DNA from: Paraburkholderia sp. PREW-6R
Lineage (GTDB): Bacteria; Pseudomonadota; Gammaproteobacteria; Burkholderiales; Burkholderiaceae
Direction of reading: 5' to 3'
Length of the DNA: 64,000 nt
NCBI RefSeq assembly: GCF_039621805.1
Contig: NZ_CP155073.1
Location: 186,001-250,000, forward strand
Part shown: positions 55,032 to 63,836 of the stretch, one piece after another
How positions within the stretch are numbered: position 1 is the first letter of the stretch
How the letters are laid out: each line of letters opens with the position of its first letter
Made by a program: the position numbers and the translations under genes
The notes under the pieces: generated by a model
Told to the model about the DNA's origin: nothing
The model's input: the letters and a program-made list of their open reading frames with translations, nothing else
The model's database searches: none

Positions 55032-55979
55032 ATGGATACCCTCGTCAGCATGAAAGTGTTCCGGCATGTGGTCGAAGCTGGCAGCTTCGTCGGCGCGGCC
55101 GAACGGATGGAGATGTCGGCGGCGATGGCGAGCAAGCATGTGATGCATCTCGAACAGCAACTCGGCGCGCGTCTGCTGAATCGGACCACGCGCCGCGTCG
55201 CGCCGACCGAGGCGGGCCGCGAGTATTACGAGCGTCTGTCGCAGGTGCTGACCGAACTCGAAGAAGCCGAGCAGGTGGTCGGCGCGGCAAGCGTCGTGCC
55301 GCAGGGGCGGCTGAGAGTGTCGTCGTTATCCGCGTTCGGGCTGAGCCATGTGATGGCGGCGGTTGCGGACTACGCTGCGCAACATCCGCAAGTCACTGTC
55401 GACATTACCTTGTCCGACCGCGTGGTCGAACTGATCGACGAGGGCTTCGATGTCGCGATCCGCGCATCGCCTGGCGGGATGAAGTCGTCCTCGCTGATTG
55501 CGCGGCAGATTGCGACTGCCCACCTGGTCCTGTGCGCGTCGCCGGCTTATCTGAAGCGGCACGGCATGCCGAAAACCGTCGCCGACCTCGCGCGCCACAA
55601 CTACCTGCAATACGCAGGCGTGTCACCGCTCGACATTGCCCCTGCGATCGGCGACGCGTCGCCGCGTGTGCGCCTGTCGGGCAATCTGATCGTCAATCAT
55701 CTGGAAGCGCAGCGCGTGATCGTGCTGCAGGGCGCGGGAATCGCGATGCTCGGCACCGAGGTGATCGGCGACGATCTCGCCAAAGGGCGCCTCGTCCCGT
55801 TGCTCGTGGATGAAGTGCCGCCGCGCGAGTTGCCCATTCATGTGGTGTACGCGAGCCGGCGGCATCTGTCGGCGAAAGTGCGCTCGTTCGTCGATTTCCT
55901 CGCCGACCGCTTCGCAAACGAATCGCTGTGGCCGTCGCTAGAACAGATCAACGCGCTGGCGAAGCACCAGGCGAGTTGA
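55032..55979 (+). CDS. LysR-family transcriptional regulator
   Basis: A 315-residue regulator. The N-terminal helix-turn-helix (about 5-65: VSMKVFRHVVEAGSFVGAAERMEMSAAMASKHVMHLEQQLGARLL-type) is followed by a substrate-binding domain (about 90-300) with DVAIRASPGGMKSSSLIARQ. It is divergent from the nitronate monooxygenase only in the sense that the two converge tail to tail, so its target is not obvious. No co-inducer can be predicted. Confidence 0.9.
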   Translation: MDTLVSMKVFRHVVEAGSFVGAAERMEMSAAMASKHVMHLEQQLGARLLNRTTRRVAPTEAGREYYERLSQVLTELEEAEQVVGAASVVPQGRLRVSSLSAFGLSHVMAAVADYAAQHPQVTVDITLSDRVVELIDEGFDVAIRASPGGMKSSSLIARQIATAHLVLCASPAYLKRHGMPKTVADLARHNYLQYAGVSPLDIAPAIGDASPRVRLSGNLIVNHLEAQRVIVLQGAGIAMLGTEVIGDDLAKGRLVPLLVDEVPPRELPIHVVYASRRHLSAKVRSFVDFLADRFANESLWPSLEQINALAKHQAS

Positions 55980-56060
55980 TGGAGCCGCGGCGCGCGAGCG
56001 GGCGAACACCTTGCCCGCCACGCCGCTCCCCGCTCGACCTGTGACGGTCAACCCGGCTAA

Positions 56061-57020
56061 CTAGCGTGCAATGCCCAGCCGCGCTTTCGCGTCGTTGTAT
56101 TCCTTCGACAGACGCTGCACCAGTTCGGCGACGCCCGGCACATCGTCCATCAGCCCGACACCCTGGCCCGCGCCCCAGATGTCTTTCCACGCTTTGGCCT
56201 TGTCGTTGCCGAAGTTCATCTTGGTTTTGTCCGATTCGGGCAGTGCTTCGGGGTCGAGACCGGCGTTCACGATACTCTCGCGTATGTAATTGCCGTGCAC
56301 GCCGGTGAAGAGGTTCGTGTAGATGATGTCCGACGCAGTGGACTTGACGATGGCCTGCTTGTAGCTCTCCACCGCGTGCGCCTCTTTGGTGGCGATGAAA
56401 CGCGTGCCCATGTACGCGAGATCCGCGCCCATCGCTTGCGCGGCGAGAATCGAGCCGCCGTTCGCAATCGAGCCCGACAGCACGATCGGGCCGTCGAAGA
56501 TGCGCCGCACTTCGCCGACCAGTGCGAACGGCGACGTCGTGCCCGCATGTCCGCCGGCACCCGAAGCCACCAGGATCAAACCGTCGACGCCTGCTTCCAG
56601 CGCCTTCTGCGCATGCCGTAGGTTGATCACGTCGTGCAGCACGATGCCGCCGTAGCTGTGCACCGCATCGACGATCTCGCGCGCCGGCGCCCGTAGACTC
56701 GTGATGAAAATCGGCACCTTGTGTTCGACGCAAACACGCACGTCATGCTCGAGTCGCGTATTCGACTGATGTACGATCTGGTTCACGGCGACCGGCCCGA
56801 TGATCGCGTCGGGATTCGCTGCCCGGTGTTCGGCGAGTTGCGTTTGAATCTGCGTGAGCCATTCGTCGAGCAGTTCGGCTGGGCGGGCGTTCAGCGCCGG
56901 AAACGAGCCGACGATTCCCGCCTTGCATTGGGCCAGCACGAGTTCCGGATAGCTGACGATGAACATGGGCGACGCCACGACGGGAAGTGCGAGTTTTTGC
57001 AGGACGGCGGGCAAAGCCAT
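56061..57020 (-). CDS. Nitronate monooxygenase-like FMN enzyme
   Basis: A 319-residue TIM-barrel flavoprotein. The phosphate-binding loops LVASGAGGHAG (with the catalytic His) and PIVLSGSIANGGSILAAQAMGADLAYMGTRFIATKEA are present, and the opening PVVASPMFIVSYPELVLAQC matches the family. It should oxidise nitronates such as propionate-3-nitronate with oxygen and FMN, protecting against these toxins. It is convergent with the LysR gene and separated from the dehalogenase-like gene by a 318-bp divergent region holding a TetR-like palindrome. Confidence 0.88.
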   Translation of the reverse strand: MALPAVLQKLALPVVASPMFIVSYPELVLAQCKAGIVGSFPALNARPAELLDEWLTQIQTQLAEHRAANPDAIIGPVAVNQIVHQSNTRLEHDVRVCVEHKVPIFITSLRAPAREIVDAVHSYGGIVLHDVINLRHAQKALEAGVDGLILVASGAGGHAGTTSPFALVGEVRRIFDGPIVLSGSIANGGSILAAQAMGADLAYMGTRFIATKEAHAVESYKQAIVKSTASDIIYTNLFTGVHGNYIRESIVNAGLDPEALPESDKTKMNFGNDKAKAWKDIWGAGQGVGLMDDVPGVAELVQRLSKEYNDAKARLGIAR

Positions 57021-57338
57021 GGTGCGAGTCTCCTGTTATTGAGCGGGCGGTGCGGGGCGAGCGCCCGGCGACGATTGAGTTTAGCGGTACAGGGCGCGCC
57101 GTGCGTTTGGACCGGCACGCCGATGCTGCGACTCACATGTGCGCCGGCATTCACCAACACTGCCCGCATTTAAGAACGATCGTTCGATTATAGGCGAAGC
57201 ATACGCCGTGTGTTGAGCTCCGCGCAGTGAGAACAGTTGGAGTGAGAGTTCAGCTTCTATGCTTGCGTGGGCTGTCCCACCTCACTGGACACATCGCGCT
57301 CCTACAATGTCAATACATCCAACGACCCGAGACATGTC
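57021..57338. promoter_or_regulatory. Divergent promoter region with palindrome GAACGATCGTTC
   Basis: GAACGATCGTTC at 57174-57185 is a perfect 12-bp palindrome of the size and AACGATCGTT core common in TetR-type operators. It lies between the nitronate monooxygenase (minus) and the dehalogenase-like gene (plus) and could control either. The regulator gene is not adjacent. Confidence 0.45.
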
Positions 57339-58229
57339 ATGGCCTTCGAGGATTTCACGCCCTTTCGCATTGCCGTGGGCGATGTCGACATTTTCGGGGT
57401 GAAGGGCGGCGCAGGGCCACCGCTTCTTCTGCTGCATGGTCATCCGCAGTCGCATCTGATATGGGCGCGCTGCGCGGCGCAACTGGCCGAGCACTTCACT
57501 GTCATTGCCACCGATCTGCGCGGCTACGGCGCGTCCGGCAAACCGCCGAGCGACGCAACCCACGCGCCGTATTCCAAACGCACGATGGCAGCCGATCAGG
57601 TCGCCGTGATGCGCCACTTCGGCTTCGAACGATTCCTCGTGTGCGCGCATGATCGTGGCGCGCGCGTCGCGCATCGGATGGCGCTCGATCATGCGGACGC
57701 CGTCGAACGCCTGATGCTGCTCGACATCGCACCGACGCTCGCCATGTACGAAGCCACGGACCGCACGTTCGCCACGCTGTACTTCCACTGGTTTTTCCTG
57801 ATCCAGCCGGAGCCGCTGCCCGAGACGCTGATTGGCGCGAATCCGGCCGCTTATGTGGACGCCGTCATGGGCAGCCGGCACGCTGGGCTGGCACCGTTCG
57901 AGCCGTCCGCGCTCGACGCCTATCGCGCGGCGCTTGCGGAACCGGCTGCCGTGCATGCGATGTGCGAGGACTATCGTGCGTCCGCAAGCATCGACCTCGA
58001 ACACGATCGCGCCGACGTCGAGCGGGGGCACAAGATCGGCTGTCCGCTGCGCGTGTTGTGGGGTGATAAAGGCGTGATCGAGAAATGCTTCGACGCGCTC
58101 GCGGAGTGGCGTCACGTGGCGCGCGACGTGAGCGGCCGCGCGATGCCGTGCGGCCATTACATACCGGAGGAGGCGTCGCAAGAACTGGTCGCCGAAATGC
58201 TGTCTTTCTTCGAGGCAGTGGAACAATAG
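57339..58229 (+). CDS. Alpha/beta hydrolase, haloacetate (fluoroacetate) dehalogenase-like
   Basis: A 296-residue alpha/beta hydrolase. The nucleophile elbow reads CAHDRGARVAHRM: an Asp replaces the usual Ser, and Arg residues follow at +1 and +4, as in fluoroacetate dehalogenases where they bind the carboxylate. YFHWFFL places the His-Trp halide contacts, and the C-terminal GHYIPEE supplies the catalytic His. The oxyanion HGHPQSHLIW segment is also typical. The predicted reaction is hydrolytic removal of halide from haloacetates; fluoride specificity is plausible but unproven. The ATG at 57339 (MAFEDFTPF) is used instead of a GTG 24 codons earlier. Confidence 0.8.
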   Translation: MAFEDFTPFRIAVGDVDIFGVKGGAGPPLLLLHGHPQSHLIWARCAAQLAEHFTVIATDLRGYGASGKPPSDATHAPYSKRTMAADQVAVMRHFGFERFLVCAHDRGARVAHRMALDHADAVERLMLLDIAPTLAMYEATDRTFATLYFHWFFLIQPEPLPETLIGANPAAYVDAVMGSRHAGLAPFEPSALDAYRAALAEPAAVHAMCEDYRASASIDLEHDRADVERGHKIGCPLRVLWGDKGVIEKCFDALAEWRHVARDVSGRAMPCGHYIPEEASQELVAEMLSFFEAVEQ

Positions 58230-58590
58230 ACGCCGTGTACGTGGACTGCGTCGTGCTATAACGAAAGATGGTCGAATATTACGGATTGCAGAATAATCGC
58301 GCACGCAGTGCGCTGTCTCGCCTGCATCTGAGCGCACGGCATGTATGCGCCTTTAAAACCCGGCGTCATGGAACTGTAGGGAAATCACCGATGCGGTCAG
58401 AAAACTGGCGCGCGTATCATTCGTTCTGACGCTGATCACGTCAAACAGAGCTTGCGCCGCTCGCCTTCACGGGCCGAGCGGCTTTTCTTTTTGCGTGGTG
58501 GCGCTTCTGGATGGCTGCACGGCAACGGTTGCCGCATCGGAGTGTCGAAGCGTCGAAGTGTCGAAGCGTCGGCACGTCGCAACTTCACGC
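58230..58590. other. Intergenic region ending in a plus-strand terminator
   Basis: Between the dehalogenase-like gene and the convergent metallohydrolase. It contains the terminator at 58456-58492 and otherwise no gene. The 200-base distance from the stop to the terminator could hold a 3' UTR or a small RNA. Confidence 0.35.
58456..58492 (+). terminator. Rho-independent terminator
   Basis: GCCGCTCG (58456-58463) pairs with CGAGCGGC (58475-58482), followed by TTTTCTTTTT. It serves plus-strand transcription from the dehalogenase-like gene. Confidence 0.75.
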
Positions 58591-59505
58591 TCAGCGTGCG
58601 CTGATGCGCGAGCCCTCCACTTCCAGCGGTCCGTTCTTCGCGGCCAGCTCCTGCACAATGCTCGCCAGAAGCGCCGGCCATTCGCTGCGAGGTTTGAGCA
58701 TCGACGCGGCGGCGCGCATGACGGCCGCATCGTCGAGCATGCGCAGCAGCGCGTCGAAAGTCATTGCGCGCACGTCCAGCAACTTGAATACGATCAGCAC
58801 TTTCAGCGCGTTCTTTGCATTGCGCGCAGGATCGGCGCGCAACCATGCGACGCGTGAAAACGCCCGTTCGAGTGCTGCGCCGACATTCGTAAAAGGCGCA
58901 CCGTGGCCGGGAATGACCACGCGCACGTCGAGCTGTGCGATCGCTTCGAGTACGGCCTGTTCTTCGGCGAAGCCGCTTTCGCCTTCCAGTTCGGGAAAAA
59001 TCACGCCAAAGCCGTTTTCCCACAGCGCGTCCGCGCTGATCAGGATGCACTCGTCCGCGCAATACAGCATCAGCGAATGGGGATCGTGGCCTGGTGCGCC
59101 GAGCACTTGCCAATCGAGCGCGCCCAGCCGCAGGTCCATGCCGGGCTCGATCGTCCCCGTAAAAGTAAAACGTTCGCACGGCTGGCCGGTAGCGCGAAAC
59201 GTGAGGCGCGCCTCGTCCCAATCGCGCACCGCTGGCCCCTCCGACGCCGGTATCACGGTGCGGCACGAGTAGGTTTCCTGCAGCAGCGCGTTGCCGCCGC
59301 AATGGTCCGAATGCAGATGCGTGTTGACGATCAGATCGAGCGGCCGCGCGCCGAGCGTCTGCCGGATGAGCGCGAGCGTTTGTGGCGCGTGCGTCGCATA
59401 GCCGGTATCGACGAGCGCAGCGCTGGCGTCATCGAGCAGCAGCACATTGTTCGACGAAAGCCAGCCGCGTTCGAACACGCGTACCGATGCGGGCAACGCG
59501 ATCAT
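58591..59505 (-). CDS. MBL-fold metallohydrolase
   Basis: A 304-residue metallo-beta-lactamase-fold enzyme. The zinc-binding motif is THLHSDHCGG (HxHxDH) and VIPGHGAPF supplies a later His; LGAPGHDPHSLMLYC gives another. It probably hydrolyses a thioester or ester, but the substrate is unknown. Its start overlaps the MaoC stop as ATGA, making it the last gene of a coupled minus-strand cluster, which suggests acyl-CoA-related metabolism. Confidence 0.88.
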   Translation of the reverse strand: MIALPASVRVFERGWLSSNNVLLLDDASAALVDTGYATHAPQTLALIRQTLGARPLDLIVNTHLHSDHCGGNALLQETYSCRTVIPASEGPAVRDWDEARLTFRATGQPCERFTFTGTIEPGMDLRLGALDWQVLGAPGHDPHSLMLYCADECILISADALWENGFGVIFPELEGESGFAEEQAVLEAIAQLDVRVVIPGHGAPFTNVGAALERAFSRVAWLRADPARNAKNALKVLIVFKLLDVRAMTFDALLRMLDDAAVMRAAASMLKPRSEWPALLASIVQELAAKNGPLEVEGSRISAR

Positions 59506-59981
59506 GGCGCTTTTGCTCCCTTTTCTGATCCCGCTTTCAAGGCAGCCTCAGGCTTCGGCATCACGAGAATGGTCGACGTACCGACCAGCATGACGTCGCC
59601 GCGCTGGTTCACCACTGTTCCTTCGAGATGCGTCAGGTCGCCGTTCAGGCCCGGCTTCCAGTACGCGTCTCGCACGCGCCAGGTAATCGTGAGCGTGTCG
59701 TCGGCGTGAACGGCCTTCTTCAGTTTGATATCGAATTCGAGCCCAAGCGGCTGTGCGTAGGTGGAAAAATGCGTGGCCAGCAGCGCCATGAAGTGCGCGG
59801 TGGGCTGCGTGCCCGACGCGATCAGTCCACCGAAGCGGCTCTGCGCGGCGTAGGCGTCGTCATGATGCAGCGGGTTGAGATCGTTGACGAGCGTGGCGAA
59901 CGACTTGATCGAATCCACCGATAACGCGAGCGTCGAACTGAAGGTCTCGCCGAGTGTGACAATGCGCGGCGCGGCGTTCAT
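59502..59981 (-). CDS. MaoC-family dehydratase (hot-dog fold)
   Basis: A 159-residue hydratase. The catalytic signature is in [12 protein letters not shown] (Asp and His of the hydratase-2 motif D-x-N-P-x-H), followed by [21 protein letters not shown]. It likely hydrates or dehydrates an enoyl-CoA. The ATG at 59981 overlaps the stop of the DUF1289 gene as ATGA; the longer frame from 60158 is its antisense-free extension and is not used. It is coupled on both sides. Confidence 0.88.
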   Translation of the reverse strand: MNAAPRIVTLGETFSSTLALSVDSIKSFATLVNDLNPLHHDDAYAAQSRFGGLIASGTQPTAHFMALLATHFSTYAQPLGLEFDIKLKKAVHADDTLTITWRVRDAYWKPGLNGDLTHLEGTVVNQRGDVMLVGTSTILVMPKPEAALKAGSEKGAKAP

Positions 59982-60211
59982 CGTGCTCCTCTTGCCTGTT
60001 GTCGGGCCATGAATTCGACGTGACGCAGCTCGATCGCGTTCCAGATGCCGCGTTTGGCATCGTCGCTGAAAAGCGACCAGCCGGCGATTTCGTCGATGGT
60101 GCGCAGGCAGCCTTCGCACCATCCGGTTGACGCGTCCATTCTGCACACGCTGATGCAAGGCGACGGCACGCCGCCGCTGTGCCCGTCGTCGTGTCCGTTC
60201 GCCGCTGTCAT
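59978..60211 (-). CDS. DUF1289 small Cys-rich protein
   Basis: A 77-residue protein of the DUF1289 family: [19 protein letters not shown] holds four Cys in the family pattern, followed by the helix RTIDEIAGW. The Cys probably bind zinc or an iron-sulfur cluster; the role is unknown. It starts 4 bases after the YbaK stop and overlaps MaoC. Confidence 0.88.
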   Translation of the reverse strand: MTAANGHDDGHSGGVPSPCISVCRMDASTGWCEGCLRTIDEIAGWSLFSDDAKRGIWNAIELRHVEFMARQQARGAR

Positions 60212-60215
60212 GGTG

Positions 60216-60737
60216 TCATGCCGTTTCGCGCAGCGCCACGTCGGCCACCGGCGCGCCTGTCAGCGCGATCAACTCCTGCGCCGTCAGATTGAAGACCGCA
60301 TGCGGATGGCCAGCCGCGGCCCACAAGCTGTCCAGTGCGAGCAGGTCGGCGTCGATCAGCGTGACCGGTTCCGTGGCGTGGCCGATCGGGCACACGCCGC
60401 CAATCGCATAACCGGTTTTTTCGCGCACGAACTTCGCGTCCGCCCGGCCGATATCGCCCACTTGCGCCGCCACTTTCTGTTCGTCGACGCGGTTTGCGCC
60501 GCTCGCCACGACGAGCACCGGCGCGTCGTCCTCGCGGCGGCGAAACAGGATCGACTTGGCGATCTGCGCCACCGAACAACCGAGACCGGCAGCGGCTTCG
60601 GCGGAGGTCTTGCCGGTTTCCGGCAGCATCACGATCCGGCCCGCGTGACCGCGTTCGCGCAACAGCAACGCGACGCGGCGGGCAGAGTCAGGCAGCGCGG
60701 TGAGATCCAGAGAGTCGGGTGAAGCGTGGTCTGTCAT
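60216..60737 (-). CDS. YbaK/prolyl-tRNA editing-domain protein
   Basis: A 173-residue stand-alone editing-domain protein. It has the family's [25 protein letters not shown] segment, with the conserved Lys, and GGVCPIGH near residue 115. Such proteins deacylate mischarged tRNAs, for example Cys-tRNA(Pro) or Ala-tRNA(Pro). It is the first of four tightly packed minus-strand genes (YbaK, DUF1289, MaoC, MBL), 74 bases after the HMG-CoA lyase gene. Confidence 0.88.
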   Translation of the reverse strand: MTDHASPDSLDLTALPDSARRVALLLRERGHAGRIVMLPETGKTSAEAAAGLGCSVAQIAKSILFRRREDDAPVLVVASGANRVDEQKVAAQVGDIGRADAKFVREKTGYAIGGVCPIGHATEPVTLIDADLLALDSLWAAAGHPHAVFNLTAQELIALTGAPVADVALRETA

Positions 60738-60811
60738 CGTTTCAGGTCCTGATGGTTAATCTGAAGAGCCCGGTTGTGTGCGTGGCGCGCAGCAAGCGCA
60801 CACCTGCGCAC

Positions 60812-61738
60812 TCAGACGCAGTTGGCCGCTTCGTTGCGCGCCTTCGCGAGCAACGCCTTGCCGGCGCGCGATACGTTGGGCCGGCCAATCGAAGTCGAGA
60901 TGAAATCGCCGATTGCCACCACCTGTGCGAGGTCGATGCCCGTGTCGATACCGAGTCCGTTCAGCAGATACAGCACGTCCTCGGTTGCCACGTTGCCGGT
61001 GGCGCCCTTCGCATACGGGCAGCCGCCAAGCCCCGCCACCGACGCGTGAAAAATCTCGATGCCTTCCTGCAACGCGGCGTAAATGTTGGCGAGCGCCTGC
61101 CCATACGTGTCGTGGAAATGACCGGACAGCTGCTCACGCGGGAACACCTGAGTGACGGCTTCGAACACTTCACGCGTGCGCCTGGGTGTGCCGACGCCGA
61201 TCGTGTCGGCAATGTCGATTTCGTCGCAGCCCAGTGCGGCGAAACGCTGCACGACGTCGACGACCGACGCGACCGGCACCTCACCCTGATAGGGACAACC
61301 GAGTGCGCACGATACGCTGCCGCGAATCCGCACGCCATGTTCCCGCGCCGCCTGCGCGACCGGCGCGAACCGCTCGATACTTTCCGCAATGCTGCAGTTG
61401 ATGTTCTTCTGCGAAAACGCTTCGCTCGCCGCGCCGAAAATCACGATTTCGTCCGCGCGGGCGGCGAGCGCCCCTTCGAAGCCGCGCAGGTTCGGCGTCA
61501 GCACTGAATAGATCGTGCCGGGGCGTCGCTCGATGCCGGCCATCACGTCGGCGCCGTCTGCCATTTGCGGGACCCACTTCGGCGACACGAACGAGGCCGC
61601 CTCGACATTGCGCAAACCTGCCGCCGACAAGCGGTTGATCAACTCGATCTTGACGGCTGTTGGCACGAATTCCTTTTCGTTCTGCAAGCCGTCACGCGGA
61701 CCGACTTCCACGACTTTCACTTGCTGGGGTAGGGCCAT
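60812..61738 (-). CDS. mvaB: Hydroxymethylglutaryl-CoA lyase
   Basis: A 308-residue TIM-barrel lyase that splits HMG-CoA to acetoacetate and acetyl-CoA in leucine and branched-chain breakdown. The N-terminal EVGPRDGLQNEKEFVPT and the C-terminal GLGGCPYAKGATGNVATEDVLYLL signatures, with the essential Cys, identify it. Metal-binding His residues are in GHFHDTYG. It lies 61 bases after ghrA and before the YbaK cluster on the same strand, so one long transcript is possible. Confidence 0.94.
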   Translation of the reverse strand: MALPQQVKVVEVGPRDGLQNEKEFVPTAVKIELINRLSAAGLRNVEAASFVSPKWVPQMADGADVMAGIERRPGTIYSVLTPNLRGFEGALAARADEIVIFGAASEAFSQKNINCSIAESIERFAPVAQAAREHGVRIRGSVSCALGCPYQGEVPVASVVDVVQRFAALGCDEIDIADTIGVGTPRRTREVFEAVTQVFPREQLSGHFHDTYGQALANIYAALQEGIEIFHASVAGLGGCPYAKGATGNVATEDVLYLLNGLGIDTGIDLAQVVAIGDFISTSIGRPNVSRAGKALLAKARNEAANCV

Positions 61739-61799
61739 GATCTGTCTCCTGCCGCACGCGGCGGCGCTTCTTCGGTTGAGTCTTCAGTTTCCGGTAGGT

Positions 61800-62741
61800 T
61801 CAGTATCCGCGTTCGATGTCGACCACGCCACTCACACGTTCCCCGCGAATCAGCGCGGTAATCTTTTGCGCAACCTGTGCGACGCTTTCCTCGCGTAGAG
61901 TAAGCGCGGACACGTGTGGCGTGATCGTGATGCGCGGTTCGCGCCAGAACGGATGATCGGGCGGCAACGGTTCTTCGCGAAACACATCGAGCGTGGCGGC
62001 CGTCAGTTGGCCGCTGGCTAGCGCGTCGAGCAGATCCTGTTCGACGAGATGCGCGCCGCGCGCAACGTTGATCAGATAGGCGCCGCGCGCGAGTTTCGAA
62101 AACGTGTGAACGTCGAGCACGTCGCGTGTGTCGGGCGTGTGCGGCAGCAGGTTCACCAGCACCTTGACACCGTCGAGGAAAGCGTCGAACTGCGCTTGAC
62201 CGGCGAATGTCGCGACACCGTCCACGACGCGCATCCCGCGGCTGTATCCACGCACCGGCAGGCCGAAACCCGCGAGGGTGTGTGCGACATGCGAGCCGAG
62301 CACGCCAAGTCCGAGCACGCCGACAATAAACGTGTCGCGCGGATGCGGGTCGAGCACCTGCCAGCGGTGTTCGTTTTGCAGCATCTGATATTCGTCGAAA
62401 CGACGCAGATATCGCAGGACCGCATGCGACACGTATTCGGCCATTTGCGGCGCCATGCCGGAGTCTTCGAGACGGATCAGTTGCGCCGCGCGCGGCAGCA
62501 TGCCCGGATGCTCGTGCTCCAGGGCGAGGATCGCGTCGACGCCCGCGCCGAGGTTGAAGATCGCGCGCAGGTCGTCGCGGCCCGCCAGCATTTCGCGCGG
62601 CGGGCGCCACACCACCGCGAAATCCGCCGGCGCGGTGTCGCCCGGGCGCCACTCGCGCACATCGGCTTCGGGCAGCGCGCGCGCAAAATCGTTGAGCCAT
62701 GCGCGGGCGTCGGCATGCGGCATGTAGAAGAGGACTTTCAT
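61800..62741 (-). CDS. ghrA: Glyoxylate/hydroxypyruvate reductase (GhrA-type)
   Basis: A 313-residue D-2-hydroxyacid dehydrogenase. The Rossmann NAD(P) loop is VLGLGVLGSHVAHTL with YSRG after the second strand. The catalytic Arg is in NVARGAHLVEQDLLDAL, and the His in ITPHVSALT. It reduces glyoxylate and hydroxypyruvate in the cytoplasm. The start MKVLFYMPHAD fits the family. First gene of the minus-strand run at 58.6-62.7 kb. Confidence 0.9.
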   Translation of the reverse strand: MKVLFYMPHADARAWLNDFARALPEADVREWRPGDTAPADFAVVWRPPREMLAGRDDLRAIFNLGAGVDAILALEHEHPGMLPRAAQLIRLEDSGMAPQMAEYVSHAVLRYLRRFDEYQMLQNEHRWQVLDPHPRDTFIVGVLGLGVLGSHVAHTLAGFGLPVRGYSRGMRVVDGVATFAGQAQFDAFLDGVKVLVNLLPHTPDTRDVLDVHTFSKLARGAYLINVARGAHLVEQDLLDALASGQLTAATLDVFREEPLPPDHPFWREPRITITPHVSALTLREESVAQVAQKITALIRGERVSGVVDIERGY

Positions 62742-63075
62742 ACGGTGCGGTAGGCGCCTGCGTCATCAAGTCGGTCGGCGGAGAAGGTCAGGCGCGGCGG
62801 CAATACCGCTCGCAGCGCTCGTGGCGACGCTTGCCGCATCGGCTCTCCTCCTTTTATGAACAGGCTTCATTCTACTTTTTCGACGCGTATTGCGTGCGTT
62901 TGCGCTAGGGTGTCCGATTTTCCGGGCGCGGCTCACGAGAGGCGGCGACGCGATTTCTGCGGAGAATGCCTGCATCGCCCGCACAAAAGCCAATAAAGAA
63001 AGCACAAAAAATTGGTTCGCCGATGCCGCGACGGGCAGCACAATCAACCCCGGTTTCCCGCAGGGAGAGGCAGAC
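62742..63075. other. Divergent intergenic region
   Basis: 334 bp between ghrA (minus) and the hydrolase (plus). The upstream part should contain the ghrA promoter, and GGGAGAGG lies before the hydrolase ATG. No other feature is seen. Confidence 0.35.
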
Positions 63076-63687
63076 ATGCTTTCATGCACCAGATCGACAT
63101 GGCCGCCGCGGCTCGTCACCGTGCCCGGCTTGCACGGCAGTGAAGGCGCGCACTGGCAAACGTGGCTCGAGCGGCAATTTGCACGCTCAGTGCGTGTCGA
63201 GCAGGCCGATTGGGACGCGCCTGACGTCGCGCTCTGGTCTCAATCGCTGCGGGACGTGCTGGCGCGCGAGCGTGGTCCGTTCGTGCTGGCGGCTCATAGC
63301 TTCGGGTGCCTCGCGGCGGCACATGCCTTGCAGCAGAGCTCCTATGCGAACGACGTCGTTGGCGCGCTGTTCGTCGCGCCCGCCAGTCCGCAAAAGTTCG
63401 CCTTCGCCGGGTCGTTCGAGGCGCGGCGTCTGGGTGTGCCGTCCATTCTGGTCGGCAGCGAAACCGACCCGTGGATGCCGATTGCCGGCGCGCGCGACCT
63501 GGCCCAGCGTTTCGGCAGCGCGTTCGTCAACCTCGGCGACGCGGGCCATATCAATACCGCGGCCGGCTTCGGTCCGTGGCCGCGTGCGAAGTATTTCATC
63601 GACACGCTGGTTCATTGCGCGGCGCCCCTACGTTTTCGCGAGGAATCACCCGATAGCGTGCAGCAGCCATTTGCGTGGGCCGTCTGA
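63076..63687 (+). CDS. RBBP9/YdeN-type alpha/beta hydrolase
   Basis: A 203-residue small serine hydrolase. The nucleophile is in AAHSFGCLAA (Ser), the acid Asp in VGSETDPWMP and the His in GDAGHINTAAGFGPWP, the order of the RBBP9 family. VPGLHGSEGAHWQTW opens the fold. The ATG at 63076 follows GGGAGAGG; the longer frame from 62890 lacks a signal and is not used. It precedes the Sbp gene by 149 bases. The substrate is unknown. Confidence 0.85.
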   Translation: MLSCTRSTWPPRLVTVPGLHGSEGAHWQTWLERQFARSVRVEQADWDAPDVALWSQSLRDVLARERGPFVLAAHSFGCLAAAHALQQSSYANDVVGALFVAPASPQKFAFAGSFEARRLGVPSILVGSETDPWMPIAGARDLAQRFGSAFVNLGDAGHINTAAGFGPWPRAKYFIDTLVHCAAPLRFREESPDSVQQPFAWAV

Positions 63688-63836
63688 GTGCCGCGCCATG
63701 TGCTTACCCGGCGCGATCATTAGCGCGACGGCGCGCAGGGACGCTCCATTGCGCGAGTAAGCGATCCGTTAGAATCCCGCTTCACGCTGCACATTCGTGC
63801 GGCCACCGGTTTCATCATCCAAAGGCGGGCACAAGA

